The notes: a model not told the origin generated them from the sequence alone. Positions 34,001 to 46,580 are shown, counted from the stretch's first letter. The stretch: DNA of 64,000 nucleotides from Megaleporinus macrocephalus (GCA_021613375.1 CM038704.1:33559488-33623487); one strand, 5' to 3'. Numbers and translations: made by a program.

Positions 34001-35354
34001 GTGTTACACAATCTAGTTGCCATCTTTGTTTGCACAATGTGCTTCAATGTTAACTGCTTTTGCCAATGATCGGTTTTGTACATTGCTCAGTTGCAGATAG
34101 AGTATATAATTACAGAACCAACCAAAGTTTCTCTTGTCAGTCAAAAAAACAAGTGTGTTCTCCCTGGCAGAGGCTAAAGAAGTCTGCTGTTTTCATGTTC
34201 ATAAATAAAGCTTTCCAACAGGTCACTGTGTGACCTACCAGATCCAAAAGCATCAGAAATATACAAAGCACCAGCATGTGAACTATTTAATCGAATTTCA
34301 ATACAGTACTTGTTTGTATGAGCAAAACTGACCATGAAAAGAAAATCATCTAGCAGCTTGTCTGTGCATAAATTACCTGCATTTCTCCCGTGAACAGGCA
34401 CTGAAGTGGTTATATTTTAAAGTATAAGATATACGAGTCGATTTACTGACTCAATTTAGAGGTGCTAAATCCCAACAGTATGCCTTATTTGCTAAGTTTG
34501 GCAAAGCTAACATTAGATGTACACGTTTACAATACTCATTTGTATTGGAGTGGAAGGATCTTACTGCTGAATTTACAAAACACTGCAGTCAGGGGTTTAA
34601 CCACAAGACAAAATAAAGAACTGTCTGTTCTTTACTGAACATAAAAAACAGTTCTGATATTTGTGTTTGATAACTGTGCTTTTCAGTAAGGCTAAAAACT
34701 GGCTTTAGTTTTCTTTATTCTTGTTTTCTTTTTGTCATATTTAAGCCACGTTCCTTTATTTTTTTTATTTATTGACACTCCAACACAATTGTATTCAAAC
34801 GCCGAAAAAGACAAGCTATTCTTTATTCATAATGCTATGACCATTCGTATTTGTAGTCTTTTATAGTCTTCTCACATTGCATCTTGAGCAATCAGATACA
34901 TTACAAATATGATCGACGACTATTTCATTACATTTTAGAGGGAATACATGAAGTGTGTTAAAATCAGAAAAACAACAACAACACGCGTTACATAAGCACG
35001 ACACAGTTAGCTTAAGCATGGCCTAATTCACATTTTTAAAGAAAGACTTTGGCGCTCAAAATCAACTATTGACTCTGTCCAGTAAACGAACCACACCACC
35101 GCCCGTTTCACTCTTTTTCTGTTACAAATTAGGCAGTTGGTGTCGTCGTTATCTCCATGAATCGTACAGAACCGTTCGAAGAAGCTACACCCTCTCTTAA
35201 CTGGCCCGTGTATGATAAAATATGACCGACAAAAAGCAAACACATTTAAAGAAACAGATCTAATTACTGTAACTCTAAGCGTTGTGAGCTATTTAGTTAT
35301 CTAAATCAAAATTGCGTGGTACAACAACCAATGATTATTAAAAACGGTTTTTAC
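31006..35354 (-). other. fam210b intron 1
   Basis: Bounded by GT at 35354-35353 and AG at 31007-31006 on the minus strand. Apart from the L1 remnant at 32560-33250 nothing coding was recognised. Short frames at 31022-31584, 33534-33719, 34174-34401 and 35028-35243 have no similarity. Confidence 0.8.
32560..33250 (-). mobile_element. L1/Tx1-like LINE remnant
   Basis: Minus-strand translation shows HDQIGFVQGRYYLHNVRSV (about 33185-33235), the reverse transcriptase block 2a. After a gap it shows SLYADNVWI (about 33020-33045), where the catalytic YADD has decayed to YADN, and SKSKAMALFIHFDG. Thumb-region words follow to about 32700. The part between blocks 2 and 5 is largely deleted. This is an old, strongly decayed copy. 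Confidence 0.6.
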
Positions 35355-35864
35355 CTCAGTGACAGGCTCTCCCTTCGCTGGGTTCTGCTTAGCAGCGGTT
35401 GATAAAGCTCTTGATAAGACCTTATCCATGGACGAACGTGTGATACACATTTCGGTAGTACGTCCAAAAAAACACTGAGGTTCACAAAGCACACCAACTC
35501 CCCTGCTTATCCATGGAAAACGGAAGATGGCGAATTCCAGAGTTGGTGTGGAACTCGATTTCAGGGCAAACATCGAGATCTTCTGAACCCCGATCACATG
35601 TCCCGGAGTCAAACTAAATTTACATCCAGTACTCTTGCCAAAGTCATCGGTTAGCCTTTCAGCAATCACACATAAAGCATGGCTGTTGTTTATACATCTG
35701 TCATGAGCTTGAGAACAACAGCTTTTACGCGGTTTGTCACGCCAAGTCCATGGAACCGTCTGTAGTGGTGGTAGGTTTGTTCCAACTTGTGCTATTCCCG
35801 CAAAGTTACAACGAAATTTACCAGCAACAGACACAGGAACTCTTGCCCCGCTAAGGAAAAACAT
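35355..35864 (-). CDS. fam210b: fam210b exon 1 (first coding exon)
   Basis: The exon ends PVTE at donor GAG/GTAAAA, phase 0. Taking the most upstream in-frame ATG at 35864 gives 170 codons. Joined to exons 2 and 3 the product would be 298 residues, well above mammalian FAM210B (about 190). The N-terminal region is rich in Arg, Lys, Ser and Cys and poor in acids near its start (MFFLSGARVPVSVAGKFR), as for a mitochondrial targeting peptide. Sequence before exon 2 is poorly conserved in the family, so the true start could be a later Met (for example that of MFALKSS or MCITRSS). The exon-intron borders are clear; the start is the weak point. Confidence 0.75.
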
Positions 35865-36110
35865 TGTCGCTTTGCTTAATGGCGACTTACCAGCTTTGGT
35901 GCGACGTAAACCTGCAAAAAGAAAAACTGCAAGTCATGCAAGTCATCAAAGCAACACGGTTTCCTTATTCCAAACCCCAAGCCCATTCCAGTTGGCGAGG
36001 ACACGCCTCTTAGCTAGCGCAGTGTGGAAAAGCCGGAAAAAATACTGTAAACACAAACAGATAGCTTTCACGTTCTTTTATTTTCATGCAGATTAAGTTG
36101 TATACTAAAC
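35865..36110 (-). promoter_or_regulatory. Probable fam210b 5' UTR and promoter region
   Basis: The DNA directly upstream of the first coding exon contains an ETS-type GCCGGAA word at 36032-36038. No TATA box or defined start site is evident. The plus-strand frame at 35734-36096 overlaps exon 1 in antisense and is not a gene. Confidence 0.35.
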
Positions 36111-36313
36111 ATGTGACAGAGGAGTCACTGGACTTGATGCATCCATAATTGATGTCTCTTTTTCTTCTTTTTGGTTTAATCGGTGTCCTTTGTTTTCATT
36201 ACTCTGCTTTAGATACCATAGCTTACAGAAGTACCAAACCTAATTGTGTATTACTTAAATGTATTTATTTACAAGGGACGCTTTGGCAAATGGTAAGAAA
36301 CAAACCAATACCA

Positions 36314-36356
<43 letters not shown>

Positions 36357-38660
36357 ACTCTGTAAAATGTATATTTAGATTTTATGATAAACGTTTGCAT
36401 GAACTAGAGGGGAAAACTTGTGAGCAAATTGAACTGGATCTTCAGCAAGCTACAATATAATAGAATACACGGGGTCAGGCAGCAGTACCTGTATGATGAA
36501 CTAGGACAGGTCAGCCTAAGACAGAATGGTCTAAGCCTAATATGATTAGCAGATGCAATTACATATGTTTTTTTTTATTATTTTTCCTTTTTTAAATAAC
36601 ACATGAACACTTTTTTTAGGTTGCCATCATCACCTTCATCCATAAACTGAAGCATCTGGTTCATGTAGGGCAGACTCATGAACAGAACAGTTAACTGGTT
36701 CCAATTATTCCTTCAAATCTTCAGCTGTTAGGGTCTTTTTGCTTTATTGTTTTACATTAAGCATTCTTTACTGTGTTTGTGGAGTTATCTTGGAGTTAAA
36801 TATTACACTCTTTAGGATTACTTTGTAATTTGTTTTCCAGTTTTATGGCCATCAACAATCATTGATCATGCAGTCGTACTTAAAAGTTTTTCTGTGTTAA
36901 TATGATCTTAATCAGATCTATCAAAAAATAATCAGCCCTAAAATTAAGTGAATCACTTCTGGAGAGGTTAAAAAAGGTTTTGAATTTGTTCCGTTTGTAT
37001 ACAGTGTGCCTGACTATAGATTGGTCTAAACTCTTTAAAGATGTTTTTATTGATTAGTTTCTAGGAGAACATGTTACCATGACAGGGAAATATGTAGTTC
37101 TCATTTTTGTGTCAGGATACCCTAATATACCTTAAAAGGCTTTATATCATGGAAGTCTGAATTGGCATGGTTGTCTGTAAGAACAAGGTATTTTTTAGCA
37201 AATAAAGATGATAAGTCATAATAAGAACTGATAGTACCTAACACTGACCCTTTAACTGAACCCATATGACAGCAAAATAGTTATAAGAAAAGTAATTAAC
37301 AAATAAGCAGAGGTAGGACATGCAAGTATTTGTTTTTTTGATTTGATATATAAGAGCAGCAATTTGTATCTCTAAATCCATTACCAAGGCCTAAATATAT
37401 TCAGATCTAGGTCTCCAAATGCAACATAGTCCATGTTATAATTTAGTAGTAGTAGTGGGTTGATAGTCATATTGAGCCTATACCTCCAAATCAGTCACAT
37501 GGAAGATACATTTCATAAACCTTAATAGTCATATTATAAATAGTTTACCTGCTCTTGTGCCAGATATTTGAGTGTCTGAATTAACAATGTTTTTAAAAGT
37601 ATTTATCTCACACTATTTGCAACACTCATAGCCATTTATTGAATGTTATAATTGCACTCTTTCAAATGATACAAAATAGAAATTCATCTACACCCCCCCT
37701 ATATTTCTGTGAGGTAAACATATATTAAATAAGAGGCAGAACAATTGCTGTACAGCTGTACTTCATGTGCTGATTGTATGGAAGATTGTTTGGCACAACA
37801 TTGTAAGACGTTAAAATGAGAAGAGATGCTAGTCGTATACAAATGCTTCAAACCATAAAACATCTGCATCTGCTAAACTACTTATAACTAACACATCTCT
37901 TGTCCGGTTGTTGACCATGGCACAAAGTTGTTAGTGTGTAATCTGTTTCAAATCACTGTCAATTTCTCTCTCTTCCTTGTCCTTGGCATTAAATAAAAAA
38001 ATAACATAATGAAGTACTGACATAAATCATCTTGTATTTTGATATTGTATTCAAAAGATTATTAACTCGTTACTTCTAGACATTGACTGTTAACAGTCAA
38101 ACTATATTTATATTGGTAATGCAAAGGTAACTAACACTGTCATATAAAATTTCTAACTAAAGTAAATATAGGATAAATGTGTTATGCATCAGTTGCATTT
38201 TTGAATTCACTTTTTGCTGTTAGTTCATTTCCAACAAATGCAATGCATTATAAATAATGAGATCTTCCAAACACTGTGTTATGTTCATACGTAAATAAAT
38301 ACTGTACAGACCACATGCTCTTTGCTGTCTTGTGTAAATACATTTTTTTAGAAACACAAAACAAGTGCAATAAAAACAATAAATATGGTGTGTAACAATG
38401 TGAAAATGTTTTGACTAGAAAAAAACAATATTGCATAAGTAACTGAATAAGTTGACTAGATTAGTTCTTTGTAGTTCTTTAATCTTTTGTTTTATTTGGT
38501 TTTTTTTTTGTCTTTAGCAAGGTTGAAAGTATGCTAAGCACTCAAACTTAGAAAACCTGTGAAACCTGAACTTCAGTGCTGGAGAGTTTGAAAGAGCGAG
38601 TGTCATTTTCCTCCTTTATCTGTTTTTGTACAGCGTACTATACTCAAATCTTCAAGACTA
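36111..38660. other. Intergenic stretch with (AAAT)n
   Basis: An AAAT/AATA microsatellite lies at about 36313-36356. The rest is AT-rich with no recognisable gene, RNA or transposon. A CATAGTCC-type or LINE-like remnant could be hidden by divergence, but nothing was readable. Confidence 0.5.
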
Positions 38661-38668
38661 ATCTATGT

Positions 38669-38790
38669 CAGGGGTGTCCAAACATTTTTCAAAAGGGGCC
38701 AGATTCAACAATATCAAAATATCTTAGGGCCAGTCTCTTTTTGCAAATGTATTGTCCATAAATTATATATACCGAATTCAAAATGTGAAA
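38669..38790 (+). mobile_element. hAT-like terminal fragment
   Basis: CAGGGGTGTCCAAACATTTT followed by AAAAGGGGCCAGATTC is a common hAT-family end sequence. The preceding eight bases ATCTATGT could be one copy of a target duplication, but no second copy or opposite terminus was found. Confidence 0.5.
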
Positions 38791-39026
38791 AAACACAAAT
38801 GTACAGTATAATAATGATTTAAATAGTTAATTAAATTTGACCGTAATTGCAGCAGCAGAATACATGTTACAGGTTACACTGTACTGCAAATTTTGTTTGA
38901 ACACGTCCCGAACAACATTTCTGCATCAAGTATCTTCATTTTTTCTCATGTAGACTGTATATGACTCAGTCATTGACTATGTATTACCAAACAACTTAAT
39001 AACTGCAAGTCTAATATTTCTTATAA

Positions 39027-39087
39027 CATCCATGTATATAATATGGATGCTATAGCATAGCATCCATATATATAATATGGATGCTAT
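39027..39087. repeat. Two tandem self-complementary units
   Basis: The unit CATCCATATATATAATATGGATGCTAT occurs twice with small differences (39027 and 39061). Each unit is nearly its own reverse complement. Confidence 0.75.
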
Positions 39088-39089
39088 TG

Positions 39090-40655
39090 GAACAAAACCT
39101 TTTATTTCCATTTTTGATGTTTTAAATTGACTGATAAAGTCCCGCTTTTTTCAGGGCAAATGACATTAACCACTTTAGTTAAGCACCCATTTACAAACTC
39201 ACCATAAGAGAAAGGCATGGAAAACCTTTCTGTCATAGTGAGTTTCTCTGCAGTGACACTGGTTAGTGTGTGTTGTGCTGGTGTGAGTGGATCAGACACA
39301 GCAATGCTGCTGGAGTGTTTGAACATATCAGTGTCACTGCTTATAAATTAGCATAAAAAAGCATAGCCACCTCATAACTCGCTCTGGTGAGGTTCTCCTG
39401 TGCCCCATGCGCCCTGAAGAACGGTTGCTGCTGTGAGACCAGGTTTCTCTGCCCTCTTGTCCCCTATATATTTACTATAATGTCCATGCATTGTTTCGTA
39501 ATGTCTCTTCACATTTAATTGCTTCATTACCGCAACAGTCTTGTGGCATAAGAGCTGCATTTGCAGCGTCTCTACAAAAAATATTCTGACGTCCATCTCT
39601 CTCGAACCCGCCAGTTCTCGTTGTTCCGTAAATTCAGGAAAATTCATGATCATGCCTTTAATACCCTCCTTCTAGTAAAATAGCAACAACTATTTTTATA
39701 ATACAATAATTAAAGGGTTCTGCACGTTTACATGTTTATGAGTTTATTAGGTAGGCCTGTCTGGCCACTTTAGACCAATCAGGTAGACCAAGGAACTCAA
39801 GTGGTAGCTAACATAGGTGCACTCTGTGGTAGGCTTAGCATATAATCACTCTACTACACTCATCTACTCTAACATTTTATAGTAATCCTTCTCTAAAGAT
39901 GTAGAATACAATACTCACAGTCTGTTGTAAATACATACACATGCTGCTATTCCTAGTATATTAGACCAGGATAAGTAACATTATCATACATTTGCTAGTA
40001 AATGCATAGCAGAACATGGAACTGCTGACATAGAATAAATTAAACACATATTTTGATCACTTACCACAAGGGGTTATTTGCAGCAAACATTTGACTGAAT
40101 TTGATTTGATTTGACTGAATGATATTCTTCCAGTGCAATAAAAACTTGTCTTCTACAAATATCTAAGCAAAACATATACTTTTTGGTAGGATTTCTTAGC
40201 CCCTTAACAGGACTGTTTAAATGAGAATAGTTTGCCTACCAAAAATGTCCAGCGTACAGTAATCAGAAACTGACAACAGATAAGGGCAAAAAATGACAAC
40301 ACAAATTCTGTAAGGACATAAAGTGTACCAAGATTCCAATCAAGGTGTGTTTATCTAAGAGTTGAGGTGTTGCTTTGTGCATAGCAAAATATAGGATAGT
40401 TAGTAACTGCATACCTGCAAAGTGCACATATGTAGCAGTTGTTCTTGATAAAAATGGCCAATGAGTGTAGATGCAAAGTGTACTTAATTACCTATGACCA
40501 AAACACTGTTCTGACCACAGTGCACCAGCAGGAAAAACAGAACATTTTGAACCCTGTTGCATAAGAATAATCGGAGGGTGGGGTTATTGCTATCCTTTTT
40601 TGCTTCATTGTACTCAAACAGTTTTAATATTGTTATGACATGGCCCACTCTTGAC
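39090..40655 (-). other. Probable ppp1r16b 3' UTR and downstream DNA
   Basis: Sequence following the ppp1r16b stop codon. A minus-strand AATAAA lies at 39743-39748, about 900 bases after the stop, and is one candidate for the transcript end. Frames at 39102-39326 and 39372-39653 have no recognised homology. Confidence 0.35.
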
Positions 40656-41102
40656 CTATAAGATGCAGCAGCATCCATGACTTTTGGTGTCCTCCTCCTC
40701 AACTGATTGCTTCAGTTTGAGAAGAGGGGGGTCTCCACTAGCAGGAGTGAAAAAAACTGTGGTTCCATTAGAGGACATACATGGCATGCAGGGGTCTTCA
40801 AAACTGTCTTTAGTCTCGGTTGTTGCCATGGAACCATTGCTGACATTACCATTAAGAATGGGATGGCTGAGGAGTTTTGCCGCAGCTCGCTGCTTTTTAA
40901 GTTCAGAAAGTGTCTTAGGGGGTTCCCTGGGCCAGGAGTCATCAGAGGAAATGGAAATAGTGGTGAAACAGGTCTCGATAGTCATGGAGTCACTATCAGA
41001 CGTGGGCAGAAGCATTGCAGAGGTTGTGGTGGAGACAAAGTAATTTTGTTTGTCTCCATCCTTCAAAATATGAGGCTCTTTGTGCTTCTTCACAGACTTT
41101 AC
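40656..41102 (-). CDS. ppp1r16b: ppp1r16b last exon (C terminus with CaaX box)
   Basis: PPP1R16B (TIMAP) targets protein phosphatase 1 to the plasma membrane, notably in mammalian endothelium, where its ankyrin repeats bind partners. This exon follows acceptor TGTTCTCCCAG in phase 0 (VKSVKKHKEPH). It encodes a variable Ser/Thr-rich linker, then conserved LSELKKQRAAAKLLSHPIL (about 40850), SNGTTVFF, SGDPPLLKL and an acidic tail ending HGCCCIL before TAG at 40656-40658. The last four residues, CCIL, form a CaaX prenylation box. The KKQRAAAKLLSHP and SGDPPLLK blocks fit PPP1R16B. The linker is shorter and very different from the mammalian one. Plus-strand frames here are antisense shadows. Confidence 0.9.
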   Translation of the reverse strand, partial: VKSVKKHKEPHILKDGDKQNYFVSTTTSAMLLPTSDSDSMTIETCFTTISISSDDSWPREPPKTLSELKKQRAAAKLLSHPILNGNVSNGSMATTETKDSFEDPCMPCMSSNGTTVFFTPASGDPPLLKLKQSVEEEDTKSHGCCCIL

Positions 41103-41229
41103 CTGGGAGAACAGATGAAAGAAGTCAACATGATGCATACGCACATTCCCAAAAGACAGTAGAACTAAATTTTCATACATAATAATTACAGTTAAGAACT
41201 GAACACAAAATAATCACAGCACATAGTTG

Positions 41230-41820
41230 TTTTACTGCTTTCACAGAATGCTCCTTGAAAATGACCCTTGAATAAATGTGTAAGGTCTAGAAATTGACTC
41301 TGGTTTATTCAGAGCCTTGCAGCCAATTTCATTTAACGTAACACCTAGGCAAAAAGTGTGGGGTCTCTGCCCTAATTTTGGTTATTTTAGATCATCCACT
41401 GCCATGCTCCATAAATATGACCCCTTTATGGAATATGCTGCGGTGAGATATTCACTCAAACATTTTCAAAGCTCCTATAGCCATGCCCATTACACAAGAC
41501 CCCTATGCTAAAGGTGTTGGGTCTCTAGTCACGCTCCATGAATATGACTGCATCATTGAATATGCTGGGTCTAGAAACTGACTCTGGCTGTTTCAGACTT
41601 CCTCCAGCCATCCACACTGAATATGACTGCTTTGCTGAAGGGGTTGGGTCTCGGGCCAGATTCTGGTTATTTAACAGCTCCTACACCCATGCTACTTGAA
41701 CATAACTCCTTCACTGAATATGCTTGGTCTATATATAATGATTCTGGCTTATTTATAGCTCTACAGCCACTTTCTGAAAAGTGCAGTCTCCAGTTGCTCT
41801 GTTGGTCATATCTCTAGAAC
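41230..41820. repeat. Degenerate tandem repeat, unit about 80-100 bases
   Basis: The landmarks TGGTTATTTNAG, CAGCCATG/CACCCATG, TGAATATGAC and GGGTCT(C/A) recur in the same order about six times. Units have drifted strongly and differ in length. It lies just inside the last ppp1r16b intron, about 130 bases from the last exon. Confidence 0.65.
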
Positions 41821-44154
41821 ACCTCCCCCCAAAAAAATCTTCTAAAAGCCACAATGGCTATAATGTTATATTAATATGTGTATAGTGAAAAATTTGGGTT
41901 GTACTAGGCTTCCTGTTTCAGCCACATATATGCCCATTGAAAATGAATATATTTTAGTACAACACAAATATATTTAAGAACCTTTTTGTGTACTACTGAG
42001 CATTAACACGCTTCATGGAGCGGAAAATACGATGACTAGTTGCCTATAAGTATTGTAATTGTGCAGTAAAACTTCAAAGGCATGTTATCAATAACCTTTA
42101 TTGGAATGTATATGTAGGTGAATAAAAACAAGCCATAAATCAAATACGTGCCAGCCTGGGATTTTTTTTTGAGTAGCAATTTCTTGTGGTGGGGCGGTAC
42201 AGCACATCATGGCATGGCACGGCACGAGGTCAGGTACATTTGCTGATCAGTGATGATTGACTTCACATGCTCGCTCATTACAACTTTTTACTATTCACAT
42301 GAAAAACTCTTTTAATCACATTTTGCATATGGTAACTGAAAATGCCTAAAATATGTCCTTTTAACAGAACTTAAAAATTGTATTGGCCTATGGCATATTA
42401 TGTGTCTTAAATACATTGAACATTATAAATAACAATAAAACTCTACTTTCTAGAAGATATTAACTGTTTTTTAGGAAAATACAATAATATCACTCTAAAT
42501 TAAAAATATTGCAAATAATCTTTATATCTAATCACAGAGGAAATGTACACTGTTTGATTAGAATAATCCTGCAGTCAATGTACAGAGAATATTTCATTGC
42601 CATATTTTAACCTAGTTATGCCCAGTCACTCTGGAACATTGACAGACTTTCAAAAACAGTACTTGTTGCATTAACCATTGGCAAAAAAAAAGAAAATAAA
42701 CAAAGCCTGAATAAACCATGGACTGATATCTGCTATTATAATGAACATTTAATACCATTTAATGTGTTAAATTACAATGCTCACCAAAAATACACAAAAA
42801 TAAAACATAGTGGTGATATTGGATGTCATTTAAAAAAAAACTGTACTCTGAACTTATATCAGTTGATTTTATGGACTACCTATTAAAAAAATATTTTATA
42901 AAGCTGTGAATTTTATTTGTGAACTAAAGGCTTTTTCACAGATCTGCATGTGCAATAACCAACAAATGCATAGCAGACGCGCAATCACAGTTCACATGCG
43001 GCTAGTTTAACTGCGTTTTCAGGCACAGAGAGCAGTCGAAGGTGATTCACATGGCACGCAAGGACAACTATCAAATCAAGAAGGAAAATGGCAGTTTGAG
43101 CGCAATATTATGATAAATACGCACATAGGACTTTTTTATATTTAGGTTATAGGTTTATATTTTGCATCTTGTGAATTATCAATGTCAATACTAGGCATTC
43201 AAAAACACAATTCCCATACCAACAGTTACCTTTGAAACTGCGTTTAGCACCGTCCTCCCTTTAGCCGAGAGGGATAAAACTCAGTTTGGTTACTTTAGTT
43301 TTGACAGCTTTTGACGTTTTGAAAAGTTTAAAACTAGCGCTATGATTGTCGAAGTCCCAATGGGTTTCTGCCCAATGCGGTTACACCCATAGACAAGTTG
43401 CCTAGTGCGTGAATGCAAAGACAGTTCAACTCAAAGCCATCAATAACTTTTCTCATGTTTTCAAGTGAGAAATCGTAGCAGCGTTGTTTAATGTCTAAAT
43501 GCGTATCTGCTACGCAAATTGCATAAAGGTTGGCATGTCTAAAATAGTAACAAGGCTATTTTTTTAAATGTAAGGAGTATAAAGTACAGATAATAGCTTG
43601 AAAATGTAAGGAGTAGAAGTAAAATGTCAGCTGAAAAAGAATTACTATAATTCCTAAATGCAATTAACTATTGGATTTTTTACTAACCGCATAGGCATGA
43701 TTACTACCAGACCTGTTCAATCTAAAGAATACTTTCAAATAACCTGTCTGGCACTGTTACAGGCTAGAATGTCCCAAAAACAGCACATACCTCTTTATAA
43801 CGAGATTCAAACACATATGCACTTGCACAGATTTTATTAAAGTCTACCAGTCTGGTAAGGGTTGCAAAGAAACTGCTAAGGCTCAAAGGATTCAGCAGTG
43901 CAACAGTGAAAGCTATGATCCACAACTGGAAAAACCTTTCAGTTAAAGGCAATATATTAATAATAAGTGTTCCTATCAAGCCATCACGTTTTTAACTCAC
44001 AGGGAAGGATTTGAATACCCCCTCACAGACATATTCTATACTTACACATACGCTTCTTTTGATGCTGTATTTGCATTGTCTGAAACATTGCTGCTGTCAC
44101 TGTGTTTACACTGTTTACTTCTACCTCTACCAAGTACTACCACAGTAACTGCTG

Positions 44155-44176
44155 TATGTATGTATGTATGTATGTA
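44155..44176. repeat. (TATG)n microsatellite
   Basis: About five copies of a TATG tetranucleotide. Confidence 0.9.
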
Positions 44177-45873
44177 CGTTATCTGACTGGATTAACTCAC
44201 AGATGACAGCATGTTAAATATCTCTGCCTTTTATTCATTACCTCATGTTCAGATATGAGTGCTATGTCGGTGCTGCACTCTCCTGTCTGCTTACTGTGTC
44301 TAATATCTGTTAATTTATCGTATGTATTAATCTGAAAATGTAAGAAACTGGGTGATGGCACAAGCAGAAGTTAGGTTTAATGTATGGGTCTTGATTTCAC
44401 ATGCAATTGCAGTTTTCAGCCAGACAATAAAAATTTTTGATTAAACACATAGCCTACTGTTTCATTTTAGTAGACATTCAAGGACTGAGCAAATTCACTG
44501 TAGTGAGATCTGGCTGTGCAAGTTGTACAATGTTATTATTTCCCAAAAATAAATTATTCAGAGTAGATAAGCAATGGCAATCTAGTATTTTGCACCTGTG
44601 CATGTTATCATCAGTGGATTTTTGTACAATAGAGAATATATTGTATATTAATGGTAAAATCTTATCCTCTTTTCATATTATTGTTTATAAGGGATAGGCT
44701 TGATGGGGGGCGGTGTGTAGTTCCCACTGCTGCTGGCCTTTTGAAGCTGGTGTGGCATGGCCATGCTGATGGCCAATTCAGGAAGATAATGGGAGGCATG
44801 TGCCGTCTGAAGAAGAGACTGTTTATGTTGTTGTTCGTCAGTTAAAGGTATGTGATACATGTTTATTGTGTTATTTTGTGTCAGTATATGGGTTTATGTG
44901 TAAGGGTGTCACCGCCATGATGAACGTAAGTAACCCTGCAAAACAGAAGTACTCGGTGAGAGAGAGGCCTTAACATGCATTTGGCCTTGCGAGTAGTAGC
45001 ATATGTGCTTGTAGACACACTCAAAACTGACCACCAGAATCTTACAAACCTACACCATGTTTACCATGAGAGTAGGCTACAAGCCATATTCAAGGCAAGG
45101 ACAATGCGGTATTAGATTGTCATTTTACATGGCACACCTTGCCAGCACAGAGGCACATTATAATGCAGAGGGAGACCATGTGCCGCTTGTCTATAAGCTC
45201 CTACGAGGTGCAGTATCACTGAGGGAGCTTCAAAAAGAATCTGCACCAGACCCTCTTTGTACCATCTTAAGCAAACAAATTAAAAATGGCTGGCTATCTT
45301 TTGTGGCACCTGAACTTGTAGCCTATTGAGGAGTTAAGGCTTAACAACAACTGGTCATGCCTGGGTAAGTAATGTCTAGAGGACATCAAGTAGCATTCAG
45401 TCCGCTTTCTCTCTGGGGATGTGTATTAATAATAGCTCAAGAGGGGCACTTTGGTACTATGCAGGACTTTCTCAAGCAGCTAAATTCTAAACAAGGGTAC
45501 CACAGTTTATCACCACTGATAACAGGTCCTAATATATCTCAAATGAGTTCTCATCCTACCTGATCTAGAGGCCCAGTCAACATATGCACTGTTTACTCTG
45601 GATTGGGTCAGAGAGCCCAGTAACAGTGGCACAGCCACAAACCCAGCTCTTTCCTTTCTAACTCTCTACAGGTCAAGCAGCAGTGGGGGCCAGCTACATT
45701 TGAGTCGGCTAATGGGTCTCACTTTCATGCAAGGATTAGTGCCCACACCTATACAACCATAAACAAAACTATTACAAAACAATTTTTTAAAATTTGCTTG
45801 TAATATGTATTGTTTTACAATTAAGCACTGTATTTGTTAGTCACATTTTGCATCTGAAAACAATGCTGTAGAA

Positions 45874-46580
45874 CAGGGGTATTTAAGTTCAGCAAGGTCC
45901 ATCTAAAGAGATTTCCTTAGGCCAAGGTCCGGACCGTCATAATTTCTAACTTGTGTCATAATTCACTGGCGCTGTATACTGAAGCAGCTTAGTATCAGCA
46001 ACTGAAAGACACATCACACATACCGTTCAGTATATATCAGTATACTGTTTAAATGCTGAACTGAAATGCTGAGCTCCGTGAGACAAGTGATGGTTGTCCA
46101 GCCAGGACTTTAAATCTGGGCTGAAACTGTGTTAAGATCATTCTCACACACATATGAGATATGGGAAGATAACGGATGGACATGAGATACATGACTGCTT
46201 TTAATTAGCGCCATGGTCTCAGAACATATGAGACATGTTGGTTTGGAGCTGCCTGTGGGAAGTATAAACATTTGTGTTTTTTAGAAGCACGGCGACTGAT
46301 TCACTTTACTCTCTGACTGCTGCTTCTCGCCTGTGTGCGCGCCGCACTCCGGAACCTACAGAGGTTTGATTGGCTGAGGAGCGCGTTTGCTGATTTAACA
46401 ACACATGCGATTGGTCTGTGAGTTTACTGCGCTGCAAAGCCCGTATACCATAAAGAAAGGTTCCGCTTAAAATAAACACTGTCAACATTAAATCTTTCTC
46501 AGTAGTTTATCAGTTTGGGTCTGCATTGGACAACGCTTAGATCCGGACCCGGGCCACGGTCCGCCTATTAGTGACCTCTG
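45874..46580. mobile_element. Non-autonomous hAT element with 8-bp target duplication
   Basis: The element starts CAGGGGTATTTAAG and ends CACTAATAG-type sequence whose opposite strand begins CAGAGGTCACTAATAG. This gives an imperfect terminal inverted repeat of the CAGGGGTN hAT type, with GGTCCGGACC-like words just inside both ends. CTGTAGAA flanks it at 45866-45873 and 46581-46588, the 8-bp duplication expected of hAT transposases. It is 707 bases long and has no transposase frame. Confidence 0.85.

Noticed and set aside
35734..36096. 120-codon plus-strand frame overlapping fam210b exon 1
   Set aside because: It is antisense to the first exon, has no known domain and no splice or promoter support.
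40684..41162. Two long plus-strand frames over the last ppp1r16b exon
   Set aside because: They are antisense shadows of a conserved coding exon with a proper acceptor and stop codon.
41230..41820. Possible CRISPR-like array (regular repeat)
   Set aside because: The units are contiguous, degenerate and without unique spacers, and the genome is eukaryotic. It is a tandem repeat.
45057..45329. 90-codon plus-strand frame
   Set aside because: The composition looks protein-like in places, but I recognise no family, there is no flanking gene structure and it lies in an intron of ppp1r16b.
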